From: Acidimicrobiia bacterium
Lineage (GTDB): Bacteria > Actinomycetota > Acidimicrobiia > IMCC26256 > JAGNEX01
Length of the DNA: 64,000 bases
NCBI GenBank assembly: GCA_020637365.1
Contig: JACJWE010000001.1
Location: 898,001-962,000, forward strand
Direction: 5' to 3'
Shown: positions 24,630-34,372 of the stretch, piece after piece
Layout of the letters: each line of letters opens with the position of its first letter
How positions within the stretch are numbered: position 1 is the stretch's first letter
Position numbers and translations under genes: made by a program
The notes under the pieces: model-generated
The model's database searches: none
What the model was told of the DNA's origin: nothing
The model's input: only the letters and a program-made list of their open reading frames with translations

Positions 24630-26732
24630 TCAGGACGCGCGCTGTGCGATCGCGCTTTGGGTGAGGCCGTCGATGAGCTCGATGATCTGTGGGTCGATGT
24701 GGTAGTCGCTGTGTCCGCGCATGCTCCACTGGCCCGTCCCGCTGTCGTAGACGGGGTCGTCGAGGACTCGGTCTCCAGGATCCTCGCCCGACGCGGACAG
24801 GACCGGACCGGCGATGGGGTCGGTGTATCGAAACCAATTCCACCAACCCCGCCGGCCGCCCCACCACCGTTCGTCGATCGCGCTGAGGTCACCAGCGCTA
24901 TCTAGGCGAGGAAAGTACCGGGCATATAACTGGCGAAGCGGGCTGCCCGCAGAGACGACGGCGAAGGTTCCCGCCCCATCCTCGGTGGCCAACGCGCCGC
25001 GCTCTGGCGAGAGCGCGCCATAGACCAGCACGCTGCCCTGAGAATGTCCGTACCAGATAACGGTGCGGTCCGCCGCGATGGCGTCGAGCTGGACTCGCGC
25101 CAGTTCGGGAAAGGTGCGTTCCACGTAAGGGCGCATACCAAGAGGGTGAATCCGCCGCTCGAAACACCCGCCGATATCCCACAGGTGGCCGAGCAGGCGT
25201 CGCAGCTTGGACGAGATCGTGGTGAAGATGAACAACAATGTCGTCAGAAAGAACACCGCGGTCAGAAAGTAGCCCGACCACTGTGTAAGCCAGCCTTGGG
25301 GAACGCTCAGGGTCCACGGGTTCGCCGGATCCCAGCGAGCGAAGAACGCCAAAATGAACTCGAGCGTCAACAACCACGCCCCAAGGGCCAGAGGCGCGTC
25401 GAGATGCCGAATGAAGGTTCCAAGGCGCACCGATCGTCGAGTCCGAGCGATGACCGATGCCGGTGCGTCGCACATCCGTTCCAGGACCGCTGCTTCGTGG
25501 TCGCCGGGCCGTCCCAACGCGGCCAGGAGCCAGGCAACAAGGGCAAGGGCCGTGGCGATGAATCCTGCAGCAAAGACGTCCAGCAGCCCGAATGCCCCCA
25601 TGTACGGTCTCGCGAGGCGACCGCCGCCGATCACTTGAAGTGCCATACCGGCCATGAAGCCGTTGAGCGCCAGCGAGGCCAAGAAGGCGGTACTCGATGT
25701 CGGAAACACAGGGCCCACGACGTCGTTGGAACGATCCCATCTCAGACGCCACGCATCGACGATGAGCAACGACATGAGGGTCCCGAACTGCACGGCGCCA
25801 ACGACGAGTATCGGACCATCAAAGGGCGCGGTTCCCGTTCTCCATCTCGACGCGACCGAGGTCGAGAACACAAACGTTCCAAGTAACGCTGCGAGGTGAA
25901 CAGCTGCCAACCACGACCATCGGTGACCGCTGTCAGCGATCTCTCGATCCGTCCTCGATCCCCTCGCCAATGATTCCGGAGCGATTGGGCTCGCTAGCGG
26001 GGTGCCGTGGGAGCGTCGTGCGACACCGATCAGCAAGGTGAGGATGGAACCGACCACCGCACCGGCAACGACCACAGCGAGCGTGCCATCGCGAGTGCAC
26101 CGATAGATCAACCCGGCCATTGCGATGCTGGTGAGGCCAGCTCTTGCCCACCGTCGGCGCCGGGTCGTGTCGTACATGAGGAATCGGGCGGCGATGAAGG
26201 TCAGCGGGACAGAGCCAGCGGCCGCCAGCAACCTGTGCTGTGTCGTCAGGGTCGCGGATAGGTCAGCGCGAGACACCATGCCCGAGAAGGTCGCCAGCCA
26301 GAGCCAGAGAACCCAGTTGATCGTGGCGGTGACAGCCACGACAGCCAGGGCGATAACTGAGATCTGGGTTGCGCGCCGATGCGGCGCGTCGTCGTCGGGC
26401 CGACTCATCCAACGCGCCACGTTGAGCAATGTGAACGGCAGCAGTAGCACCCACACCGCTTGAAAGCGTGATGTGGTCGTTAAACCGCTCCATTGGTAAG
26501 CGAAACGCCGAGGGTTGTCCTTGGCTTGATACCAAGCGGTTTGAGAATCGCCCGAGATCTTGATCACGTCGACAGGGCGGTCGGTGTCGCTGCAGATCGC
26601 CCCCGGTGCGGCGCCACCAACACCGTGCACCCGAATCTCGATGACGCCGCGCTCTCGTGGCTGCGTGCCGGGTTTGGGTGTCTGGGTGCTGGCGTCTAAT
26701 CCGGTCCGGCCGAGCGAGGGAGAGGGCATCAC
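24630..26732 (-). CDS. Large multi-pass membrane protein with split alpha/beta-hydrolase domain
   Basis: A 700-residue protein of unrecognised family. Near the N-terminus is RVHGVGG (35-40), like the oxyanion-hole strand of lipases/esterases. About ten hydrophobic helices follow (about 90-510). Then comes IWYGHSQGSVLVYG, a nucleophile elbow with S564, and near the end GHSDYHID (H674/H678), which could supply the catalytic His. The hydrolase core therefore seems to be split by a membrane domain of over 400 residues. It likely hydrolyses an ester at the membrane, but the substrate is unknown. Start at 26732 is the first of two adjacent Met codons. Confidence 0.7.
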   Translation of the reverse strand: MMPSPSLGRTGLDASTQTPKPGTQPRERGVIEIRVHGVGGAAPGAICSDTDRPVDVIKISGDSQTAWYQAKDNPRRFAYQWSGLTTTSRFQAVWVLLLPFTLLNVARWMSRPDDDAPHRRATQISVIALAVVAVTATINWVLWLWLATFSGMVSRADLSATLTTQHRLLAAAGSVPLTFIAARFLMYDTTRRRRWARAGLTSIAMAGLIYRCTRDGTLAVVVAGAVVGSILTLLIGVARRSHGTPLASPIAPESLARGSRTDREIADSGHRWSWLAAVHLAALLGTFVFSTSVASRWRTGTAPFDGPILVVGAVQFGTLMSLLIVDAWRLRWDRSNDVVGPVFPTSSTAFLASLALNGFMAGMALQVIGGGRLARPYMGAFGLLDVFAAGFIATALALVAWLLAALGRPGDHEAAVLERMCDAPASVIARTRRSVRLGTFIRHLDAPLALGAWLLTLEFILAFFARWDPANPWTLSVPQGWLTQWSGYFLTAVFFLTTLLFIFTTISSKLRRLLGHLWDIGGCFERRIHPLGMRPYVERTFPELARVQLDAIAADRTVIWYGHSQGSVLVYGALSPERGALATEDGAGTFAVVSAGSPLRQLYARYFPRLDSAGDLSAIDERWWGGRRGWWNWFRYTDPIAGPVLSASGEDPGDRVLDDPVYDSGTGQWSMRGHSDYHIDPQIIELIDGLTQSAIAQRAS

Positions 26733-26888
26733 CGGGTCAACCTAGGCCACTATTCTGGTGGGCACTCAACCGCTCTGATCGCCTGGACGATCGAGGGGGC
26801 AACACCCAGGACGCTCCGGTGTGGCGCTTTGCGGTCACATGTGCTCGATGGTCGCAACGCCGGTCACCTCAGAATGAAAAGACAACCT

Positions 26889-27662
26889 ATGGACCTCAAC
26901 TCGTTGTTTTCAGTATCGGACCGCCGCGTGCTCGTCACCGGCGGAGCGAGTGGCATTGGATCGATGATCGCAGAAGGTTTTGTCCGCGGCGGCGCCGAGG
27001 TCATCATCGCATCGCGCAAGATCTCAGCCGTCGAGGCCGAGGCGGAGCGGCTCGGAGCCTTCGGGACCTGTCATGGTCTGCAGGCTGATCTGTCGACCGA
27101 AGAGGGTTGCCGAGCGCTCGCTGAGCAGGTGGGGCAATTCGGTCCGATCAGCGTGTTGGTGAACAATGCTGGCGCGACGTGGGGCGCTCCGATGGACCAG
27201 CATACCCACGACGTGTGGAACCGCATCCTCGACCTCAATGTCGAAGCGTTGTTCCACATGAGCCGATTCATGCGCGGCGACCTTGCCGGTATGGCTTCTC
27301 GGGAGCGTCCAAGCACCATCATCAACATTGGATCGATCGATGGGATCCGCGTTCCCGACATGCAGACCTATGCCTATTCGACATCCAAGGCGGCGGTCCA
27401 CCACCTGACGCGGCGTTTGGCAAAGGAGCTTGCGCCGTCCAATATCACGGTTAACGCCATCGCTCCTGGTCCGTTCCCGTCTCGGATGATGGCGGCGACG
27501 CTCAACGCATTTCAGGATGCGATCGAACAGGCCACACCACTTCGACGGATCGGCGCGCCCGAAGACATGGCTGGTATCGCGATCCTCTTGGCTAGCACCG
27601 CTGGTGCCTACATCACGGGCGCGATCATTCCGGTCGATGGGGGTCTCGCTACCTGTCTCTAG
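26889..27662 (+). CDS. Short-chain dehydrogenase/reductase
   Basis: NAD(P)-dependent oxidoreductase of the classical SDR type, 257 residues from the ATG at 26889. It shows the cofactor motif TGGASGIG, the NNAG motif, the catalytic serine region INIGSIDG, and YSTSK with Tyr and Lys. C-terminal PVDGGLATCL is typical of FabG-like enzymes. The open frame extends 20 codons upstream with other ATGs, but the family begins here. It stands between a divergent membrane hydrolase and a convergent alcohol dehydrogenase. Substrate unknown. Confidence 0.88.
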   Translation: MDLNSLFSVSDRRVLVTGGASGIGSMIAEGFVRGGAEVIIASRKISAVEAEAERLGAFGTCHGLQADLSTEEGCRALAEQVGQFGPISVLVNNAGATWGAPMDQHTHDVWNRILDLNVEALFHMSRFMRGDLAGMASRERPSTIINIGSIDGIRVPDMQTYAYSTSKAAVHHLTRRLAKELAPSNITVNAIAPGPFPSRMMAATLNAFQDAIEQATPLRRIGAPEDMAGIAILLASTAGAYITGAIIPVDGGLATCL

Positions 27663-27775
27663 AACACGAGGTGTCGCGCTCTGGCGTGTAGATCGGCGGA
27701 CCCCCGCGTGTTGCACCCAGCGCGTTTTCCACCCGATTGCTGCACGAGCATTCCGTTCGGGCGTCAGCGCCCCCG

Positions 27776-28841
27776 TCAGAAGTTCAAGACGCCCCGAGCG
27801 AGTTTGCCATCATGGAGATCTGTCAGAGCGTCGTCGAACCGCTCCACCGGATAGGTGGATGTCACGAGTTCATCGAGTAGCAACTTTCCCTGTTGGTACA
27901 GGTCGACGATCATCGGAAAGTCGTTCTGCGGATGGGCGGCGCCATAGCGACAACCCATGATGGTCTTGTCGTTGTACAGCCCGGCGATCATGACCGAAAC
28001 TTCGGAACCCAACTTGGGGACCCCCAAGATGACGCACGTGCCGCCCCAGTCGAGCGAATCGATCGCCTGGCGGACGAGTGCGGGTGCACCGACACACTCG
28101 AACGCGTAGTCGACCCCACCGGCTGAGAGTTCTTTGATCGCGTCGACCGTATCGACGTCGGGGCCTGCCTGGATGAAGTCGGTGGCACCGAACTGGGCAG
28201 CGAGGTCGGATTTCTGTGGGTTTGCGTCGACCGCGATGATCTGGCCAGCACCGGCGAGACGCGCTCCCTGAATCACGTTCAGGCCAATGCCACCGACACC
28301 GATCACAGCGACGCTCGCACCTGGAGTGACCCGCGCGGTTGATAACGGCGCCGACACCGGTGATCACGCCGCAACCGATCAGCGAAGCGACCTCGAGCGG
28401 AACGTCCGCGTCGATCTTGACCGCTTGGCGCTCTGACACGACCGTCGATTCGGCAAAAGCCCCGGTGTTGGCGAACTGAAACGCTTTTGCGCCGCCGACG
28501 GTGAAGGGCGCTTTGAGCTTGCCAGCGGTCTGGCGGCAGTGTGTCGGGCGCCCCAGGTCACACGCTGCGCAACTGCCGCAGTTGCCGAGGGTGGATAGGA
28601 CCACATGGTCGCCGACGGCCAGGCGCAACACCCCCGGTCCGACCTCTTCGATAACGCCAGCGCCTTCATGGCCGAGCACCACGGGGGGTGGGAACGGAAT
28701 CGTCCCGTTGATGACGCTCACATCGGAGTGGCAGAGCCCGGCGGATTTGATCGCGACGCGGACTTCGCCCGGTCTGACCGGTCGGACATCCACGTCGGTT
28801 CGAAGCGTCGCCGACGTTCCGTCAAATACGATCCCACGCAT
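27776..28841 (-). pseudogene. Zinc-dependent alcohol dehydrogenase (class III / NDMA-type MDR), frameshifted
   Basis: Medium-chain dehydrogenase acting on primary alcohols or S-conjugates. The N-terminal frame from ATG 28841 gives GLCHSDVSVING, GHEGAGVIEEVG and a structural-zinc lobe CGSCAACDLGRPTHC. Near 28337-28341 the frame shifts, and the second frame continues with ARVTPGASVAVIGVGGIGLNV (Rossmann fold) to the C-terminus. Loss of two bases (AC from an ACAC context, restoring INTARV) or gain of one explains it. Corrected length is about 355 residues. An AGGA motif lies about ten bases before the start. The aldehyde dehydrogenase gene just upstream would process its product. Confidence 0.85.
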
Positions 28842-28945
28842 ACCGCTCTGCTTTCCTTGTCGTTCGCGTTCAAGCCGGTTGGGTGAACCCCTCGACGCGT
28901 GCCCGTGTTCGTGTGTGTGGCGGCTGGTCAGCTCGGAGCAGGCCC

Positions 28946-30422
28946 CTACCCCGGCCACACGATCGATTGAAGTTCGCTGTACGCGGCCAGACCGAAGGAT
29001 CCGCCGTCTCGTCCGACACCGCTTTGTCGAAACCCTCCGAAGGGTGCTTCGTGGTTTCGCTGCAGCGAGTTGATGCCGACGGTACCGCTCCGCAATTGCC
29101 GAGCGACCCGCATCGCTCGGGAGGTGTCCTCCCCAAAGACGTAGTCATAGAGCCCAAAGTCTGAACTGTTCGCGAGCGCTATGACTTCGTCTTCGTCCTC
29201 GAAACGGACCACTGAGACCACCGGGCCAAACACCTCTTCTTTGACCACACGCATGTCGGGCGTACAGCCAGCAATGAGGGTCGGGTTGACAAAAAACCCT
29301 CGCTCCATGGCATCGGGACGGTCTCCGCCGACGACGATGTGGCCGCCGTCGCTGCGCGCATCGTCAAAGAAGGTTTCGATCCGCGATCGGTGCGCGCCGC
29401 TGATGACGGGCCCGACCAGCGTGCGATCGTCGGTTGGATCACCAACCTTGAGATACGACGCCGCCTTCTGTAGTCCGCCGACGAGGTGGTCGTAGATGTC
29501 CGCGTGTGCGAACACCCGTGTTGGGGCCGTGCAGATCTGGCCGGAATGGAACGCCCAGACCGAGGTGATGCCGCCGATCGCCTTCTTGAGATCGGCGTCG
29601 TCAAAGACGATGCACGCGCCCTTTCCGCCGAGCTCCATGAGCTGGCGTTTCATGGAACCGCCACAAACGGCCCCGATCTGTCGTCCGACAGCGGTCGATC
29701 CGGTGAAGGACACCATGTCGACCTCGGGAGCCTCGACAACGGCCTGTGAGGGCTCGATCTCGGCGCCGGTGATGACGTTGACGACACCGGGCGGGAATCC
29801 AACCTCGTCGAGGATTTCGACGAGACGAATGACACCGAGAGGGTCTTGAGGTGCGGGCTTGACGATGACGCAGTTTCCCATCGCCAGGGCCGGTCCGATC
29901 TTGCCAGCCATGTTCACCATCGGGAAGTTGTACGACGTGATACAGGTGACGACGCCGACGGGAACCCGCCGCGCCAGCGCGCCCATGATGCCTCCGGGAG
30001 CAAGCGGGGTCGATGGCATAATCGTCGGTTCGACGGCTTGCTCCACCGGTTCGTAGGTGCCGCGTGCATATCGCCGAAGGCGAGCCGCCGCTTGAGGTAC
30101 CTGAAGGTTGCGAGCAACCTTCATCAGCGCACCGGTTTCTGCTTGAACGGTCGGCACGATGTCTGGCTGTCAGCTCGTCGAGACGACGCGCTGCCGCTTT
30201 CAAGAGTGCCGCCCGCTCTGATGGCCGCGCATACGAGACCAGGACGCGAACGCTTCACCCGCCGCGCGCTGCGTCGAGCGCCTGGCCCCTGGATGCTTCT
30301 GGCGCTCGTCCGACGACCTCTTCGGTGGCGGGGTTCACCACGTCATAGGTGCCGTTCTGGCCAGCCTGCCATTCACCGCCGATCAGCAGTTTGTAGTGAC
30401 GTTCTCGATCTATCGTGTCCAT
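28946..30422 (-). pseudogene. Aldehyde dehydrogenase, N-terminal region with three frameshifts
   Basis: NAD(P)-dependent aldehyde dehydrogenase. From 30157 downward the frame is clean and complete. It carries SYNFPMVNMAGKIGPAL, VSFTGSTAVG, the general base in MELGGKGA, and the catalytic Cys in FHSGQICTAPTRV. The N-terminal 90 residues are spread over other frames: ATG at 30422 gives DRERHYKLLIGGEWQAG, then EAFASWSRM, then RPSERAALLKAAARRLDEL. Breaks lie near 30260, 30217 and 30162. Repaired length is about 490 residues, as expected. It probably forms an alcohol-to-acid pair with the neighbouring dehydrogenase. Confidence 0.85.
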
Positions 30423-30545
30423 CCTCGTCCCCAGAATGCTCGCCGACGCGGGTCCAAGACCAAACCGTGGACTGCCCTGCGATCGGTGGCTAACGGCACG
30501 GGTCAGCGCTCGCGCTGCGAACCCATTGCCATGTGACCCGCGGTC

Positions 30546-30575
30546 CGCGAGCGGCCACCCGTGGGGCCGCTCGCG
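30546..30575 (-). terminator. GC-rich hairpin after thiol peroxidase gene
   Basis: CGCGAGCGGCC (30546-30556) pairs perfectly with GGCCGCTCGCG (30565-30575) across an eight-base loop, ten bases beyond the tpx stop on the minus strand. No T-run. The stem is strong enough to act as an intrinsic or Rho-assisted end. Confidence 0.65.
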
Positions 30576-30584
30576 ACGGTCCTG

Positions 30585-31088
30585 TTATGAAGTAAGCGAC
30601 TCGAGAGCCGCGTCGTAGTCAGGTTCTGAGGCGATGTCGCTCACCAATTCGGTGTGGACGACGTTGCCGTCAGCGTCGAGCGTGATGACCGCGCGAGCCA
30701 TGAGGCCAGCGAGTGGTCCATCGACCATCACCAAGCCGTAGTCGTCGCCGAAGTTCGGGCTGCGGAAGGTCGAGGCGGTGACGACATTGTCGATCCCTTC
30801 GGCGCCGCAGAAGCGTCCCAGCGCGAAGGGCAGGTCAGCGGAGATGCAGATCACCTTCGTGTCGTCGAGCCCCGCGGCCTTTTCATTGAACGTGCGCACC
30901 GACGTTGCGCAGGTTGGCGTGTCGATACTGGGGAACACGTTGAGGACGACCTTGTTGCCGGAGAAGGAAGCGAGGTCGACGGGGCTCAAGTCTTGAGCGG
31001 TTAGCGAAAATTCAGGTGCGTGCGAACCCTCCGCTGGGAGATCTCCGCTCGTGTGAACCTCGTTGCCGCGCAATGCCGTAGTTGCCAT
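30585..31088 (-). CDS. tpx: Thiol peroxidase (atypical 2-Cys peroxiredoxin)
   Basis: Reduces hydroperoxides in the cytoplasm using thioredoxin. The 167-residue product begins MATTALRGNEVHTSG and has the peroxidatic cysteine in SIDTPTCATSVRTFNE and the resolving cysteine in GRFCGAEGI, the Tpx spacing. ATG at 31088 is supported by AAAGGA about nine bases upstream; the longer upstream frame lacks family similarity. It sits next to a sucrase/ferredoxin-like redox protein on the same strand. Confidence 0.93.
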   Translation of the reverse strand: MATTALRGNEVHTSGDLPAEGSHAPEFSLTAQDLSPVDLASFSGNKVVLNVFPSIDTPTCATSVRTFNEKAAGLDDTKVICISADLPFALGRFCGAEGIDNVVTASTFRSPNFGDDYGLVMVDGPLAGLMARAVITLDADGNVVHTELVSDIASEPDYDAALESLTS

Positions 31089-31193
31089 GTTGTGACAGTC
31101 CTTTGGTGTGTTGGTCGTGTTTGAGCATGACTCAGCTCGTTTGAAGTGGGCGTCCGCCGCGAAGAGTGCACGCGGCACCGAGCGCTCGAAAGG

Positions 31194-32210
31194 TTACCGG
31201 ACCCGCATGACACCGTTGACCGCAAACGTCTTGGTGGTCTTATGCGGACCGTCAACTTGTCCACACGCCGGGATCAGTTCGTCATCGGTACGGCGTATCT
31301 CGACGCGGAACTCGGCATCATCCGATTCGACGGACACCACAAACTGGCCGTCTCCTACCTCGTCGGTTTTGACGACTCGCTCGGTACGGTCCCACACCTC
31401 AGCAGCGTTCGCTGGGTCGAAGGGCTGAGAGCTCTTGTTCGGGTTCGTGTCGTCGTGGCCTGCGATGGCGGCCTCCATGGCAGCCCATTCCCCGATCTGT
31501 TCGGGTCCTTGCGCCGCGCCCCACCAGCCTCGACCCGCGCCGCTTGATATCGCGGCATCGAGACCAGCTTCGCGAGACCGGATCAGGTCGGTCGTTGCGT
31601 ACGCCCAGGTACGCCCACTCGGCATTTCGATCATCGTCGGGGCAAAACGGTGACCGCCGAGGTGCGAGACGCGTCGATGAAAGGCGAACCCAACATCTCG
31701 ACGGACTTCTGCAGCAAACGACGCTCCTTTAGATCCGCAACACACATCGCGGCTCCCGTGGGTGCAGATCAGCCAGACTCGTCGAGGCTGAAGGCGTGTC
31801 CAGCCAGCGGGTTCCCACCACTCTGGGTCGATGGGACCGCCGGCCGCGCGATCGAGGCAGTCCGCCAACCGTCGCCAGTCGTCGTCCGCCGTGTCCTCGA
31901 GTGGCAATGACCACGATTCGGCACTGCCTGAGCGTGCACGCAAGAACAGTGTCGCCATCGGCGTTTCGTCTGCCTGTGGAACCGCCGCCAGCCTGATCAG
32001 CGAAGGATGCGATCCGACCATTGCGATGCTTGGATCATCCTCGATGCTGTGCGGCCATGGGGTCGGCACGTCGAGCACGAGAATGGCGGACGCGCTCATG
32101 CCGGTCCCCAGCACTGTCGCCCGGCTGCGACGGGCAAAAGCGGAGCATCGTTCGCCGGGTTCTGGACGTTCCGGAACGATCTCAGGTTCCATGGTGGCAG
32201 TGCCTTTCAT
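31194..32210 (-). CDS. Sucrase/ferredoxin-like (thioredoxin-fold Fe-S) protein
   Basis: A 338-residue protein of the Suc_Fer-like family, with a thioredoxin-like ferredoxin domain. Key features are CTHGSRDVCCGSKG, holding candidate Fe-S cysteines, and SHLGGHRFAPTMIEMPSG with two histidines, the arrangement expected for a [2Fe-2S] site of this family. The N-terminal half is less conserved, and the C-terminal 70 residues form an extra domain. Probably a cytoplasmic electron carrier; its partner is unknown. It is 105 bases upstream of tpx and may be cotranscribed. Confidence 0.8.
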   Translation of the reverse strand: MKGTATMEPEIVPERPEPGERCSAFARRSRATVLGTGMSASAILVLDVPTPWPHSIEDDPSIAMVGSHPSLIRLAAVPQADETPMATLFLRARSGSAESWSLPLEDTADDDWRRLADCLDRAAGGPIDPEWWEPAGWTRLQPRRVWLICTHGSRDVCCGSKGASFAAEVRRDVGFAFHRRVSHLGGHRFAPTMIEMPSGRTWAYATTDLIRSREAGLDAAISSGAGRGWWGAAQGPEQIGEWAAMEAAIAGHDDTNPNKSSQPFDPANAAEVWDRTERVVKTDEVGDGQFVVSVESDDAEFRVEIRRTDDELIPACGQVDGPHKTTKTFAVNGVMRVR

Positions 32211-32282
32211 GCGACCGACGACTCCACTGAGGAGGTGGCCACTCGGTTGTTCTGACTGCGGGGCTCGCTGGCGAGTGTCAGC

Positions 32283-33392
32283 TCAGCGTGGCATACCGAG
32301 GACTCTGTCGGCGATGATGCGCCGCATGATGTTGGAGGTTCCGCCCATGATCGTGTAGGCCGGTGCGTAGTTGCTGGATCTGGTGGTTTGGGTATCGAGC
32401 ATCGTTGCCGCGCCGAGTACATGATCGACAAACCGAGCCACCCGTTGTTCGTGTTCAGTGCAGTAACACTTTGTAGCAGCGGAAAATCCGGGTGGTGCCT
32501 GGCCGAGGGCTTCTCGGTAGACCATGAATCGTCCGAGCGTGTAGCCCGTTTCGAGTTCTGCGATGCGCTGGCGAATGTCGGGGTCGGTCACGTCGGCAAC
32601 GGCTCGCGCCGCTTCATAGAGCCAGCGGTTCGACACGAGGCGGTCGATACCCCCTCGTTCATGTTCGAGCTGGCGCATGGTTTGGCGGAAGGCGCCGCCT
32701 TCGACACCGACCAGGTTGGCAGCTGGCACCCGAACCTCATCGAAGATCACTTGGCAGAAGTGGCGGTTGCCGGTCAGATCCTCGATCGGGCTGACGCTGA
32801 TACCAGAAGCGGTCATCGGCACGATGATCTCGGAAATCCCCTCATGAGGTCTGGAACCCGTCGAAGTGCGACAGATCAGATAGCAGTAGTCCGCGACTTC
32901 CCCGAAACTGGTCCAGATTTTTGATCCATTGATGACCCACTCATCGCCATCGCGGTGCGCGGACGTGCGCAGCGATGCGAGGTCTGATCCGGCGTCCGGT
33001 TCGGACATGCCAATACACCAGGTCGTGTCACCAGAGAGAATGCCCGGCAAGTGTTCGGTTCGTTGGGCGTCGGTCCCGAACTGGATCAAACACGGTCCCA
33101 TTTGGCGATCGGCGAACCATACCGACGCGACCGGTGCGCCCGCCGCGATCAGCTGTTCGGCGACGATGACCCGTTCGATGTTTGGGCGACCACCCCCGCC
33201 GTACTCGGTTGGCCATGTCATACCTATCCAACCGAGATCGGCGAGCTGACGAGCGAACGGCCGGCTGTAGCCGTTCATCCAGGAATCGGAAAAACGTCCG
33301 AACTCAGCGACCCCGTCGCGCGCGACGCGAGCTGCTCGATCGGCGAGTTCGGCAAGATCGGGATTCAACGCAAAGGAGATCACGCGCCCCAT
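32283..33392 (-). CDS. Acyl-CoA dehydrogenase
   Basis: FAD enzyme introducing a trans-2 double bond in an acyl-CoA, 369 residues. Motifs include WPTEYGGGG, the FAD-binding CIGMSEPDAGSDLASL, and INGSKIWTSF. The C-terminal IMGGTSNIMRRIIADRVLG is typical of actinobacterial FadE-type enzymes that often act on sterol or branched side chains. The usual catalytic Glu is not placed with certainty. The start could be ATG 33392 or a GTG a few codons later. Long AT-poor gap upstream. Confidence 0.9.
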   Translation of the reverse strand: MGRVISFALNPDLAELADRAARVARDGVAEFGRFSDSWMNGYSRPFARQLADLGWIGMTWPTEYGGGGRPNIERVIVAEQLIAAGAPVASVWFADRQMGPCLIQFGTDAQRTEHLPGILSGDTTWCIGMSEPDAGSDLASLRTSAHRDGDEWVINGSKIWTSFGEVADYCYLICRTSTGSRPHEGISEIIVPMTASGISVSPIEDLTGNRHFCQVIFDEVRVPAANLVGVEGGAFRQTMRQLEHERGGIDRLVSNRWLYEAARAVADVTDPDIRQRIAELETGYTLGRFMVYREALGQAPPGFSAATKCYCTEHEQRVARFVDHVLGAATMLDTQTTRSSNYAPAYTIMGGTSNIMRRIIADRVLGMPR

Positions 33393-33812
33393 CTTGTCTC
33401 ACCGTGGCACCCCGACCCCGTACGCCGGTCGGCGCAGCGCCCTCATCGACTCTCGGCGGGGCGAAGATCTTTTTCTTATGCGATCTAGCGCCGCGATTTG
33501 CCGGAGCGGCATACAGCGATAATCTCTGAGTGGGCCACTTAGCAATTGGTGGGAGTCGGTGGGTGTTCGCTTCAGGTCACTCCAGAAGATGTGAACCTTG
33601 TGGCCCCACCGCATTCTCTCCAGCGTTTTCGTCCTGAGGGGCTCAGCGTTTCTCAGGCGACTGGAGGTTGTGGGGTTGGGCCCGTGCCGGGCACTCACGG
33701 ATGCCCAACCCCGCAACCGATCCGACGCTGTTCACGCCATCTCCACTACATGCCGTTTTGAGCGTGCAGGGTCTGGAAGAGCCGCGATTCACATGTGGTT
33801 GGTTGTACTCAG
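33393..33812 (-). terminator. Intergenic region with compound hairpin after second fur gene
   Basis: No gene is supported in this 420-base gap. The clear element is a hairpin at 33672-33712: GGGGTTGGGC (33672-33681) pairs with GCCCAACCCC (33703-33712), and inside it CCGTG pairs with CACGG. It lies about 100 bases beyond the stop of the minus-strand Fur gene and probably ends that transcript. Confidence 0.55.
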
Positions 33813-34217
33813 CTACTGGCACGAGTGGCACGCTCCCGAAACCCGTACGTCGATGGCGTCGGGGCGGAACGAATCGGCTTCGTGAAGTTCGCGCTCGAGC
33901 GCCGCAACCGTTGGGGTCCGGTGATGAAGTACTTTGCCGCAGCGGGTACACACCAGGTGGATGACCGCATCGGCGTGGGCCTCTTCCCAATGGACGCCGT
34001 CTTCCATCAGGGACTCGCGAACCAGACCGAGTTCAGCAAAAAGGGCGAGGGTCCGGTACACCGATGAGCGATTGACTCCGGGGTCGACCTGGCGGACGCG
34101 ATCGGCAATGTCGCCAGCACTCAAATGTTCTGGGTGCGATTGGAGGACCCGCCACACTGCATTTCGCGCTGCGGTGACACGGTATCCGGATGGGTGAAGG
34201 GCGTCTGCAAGTTCCAC
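33813..34217 (-). CDS. Fur-family metalloregulator (Nur/Zur-like)
   Basis: A 134-residue winged-helix repressor with a C-terminal dimer/metal domain. The DNA-binding part reads HPSGYRVTAARNAVWRVLQ and NRSSVYRTLALFAELGLV. The metal domain holds HLVCTRCGKVLHH and ends in a GACHSC, giving two CxxC structural-zinc pairs. GTG start at 34217. It is divergent from the cbiM-cbiQ-cbiO importer across 155 bases, so it most likely represses that operon in response to its metal (nickel, cobalt or zinc). The metal is an inference from context. Confidence 0.88.
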   Translation of the reverse strand: MELADALHPSGYRVTAARNAVWRVLQSHPEHLSAGDIADRVRQVDPGVNRSSVYRTLALFAELGLVRESLMEDGVHWEEAHADAVIHLVCTRCGKVLHHRTPTVAALERELHEADSFRPDAIDVRVSGACHSCQ

Positions 34218-34292
34218 CGCTCGTGAAGTTAGCAGGGTGCCGACGACGGACCACAGGGCCGTCGGGCTGGCCGCGCCGCTTGAGAAGCGCTA

Positions 34293-34320
34293 TTGCGACC
34301 GCATTGCATTAACGTATCCA
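34293..34320 (+). promoter_or_regulatory. Candidate promoter of the metal importer operon
   Basis: TTGCGA (34293-34298) and TATCCA (34315-34320) are separated by 16 bases, about 50 bases before cbiM. The overlapping GCATTGCATTAACG is the most AT-rich part of the divergent gap and would be the natural site for the Fur-type repressor. No perfect palindrome is seen. Confidence 0.25.
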
Positions 34321-34372
34321 TTCGTCCACGCCGTCCGCGAAAGTGAGCACCCCGGTGGATGTCATGCTCGCA

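Noticed and set aside
32007..32255. Plus-strand frames opposite the sucrase/ferredoxin-like gene
   Set aside because: Overlap a well-supported gene and lack any family motif.
34218..34372. Cobalamin riboswitch upstream of cbiM
   Set aside because: The 155-base gap is too short once the promoter is allowed for, and I see no B12-box-like sequence.
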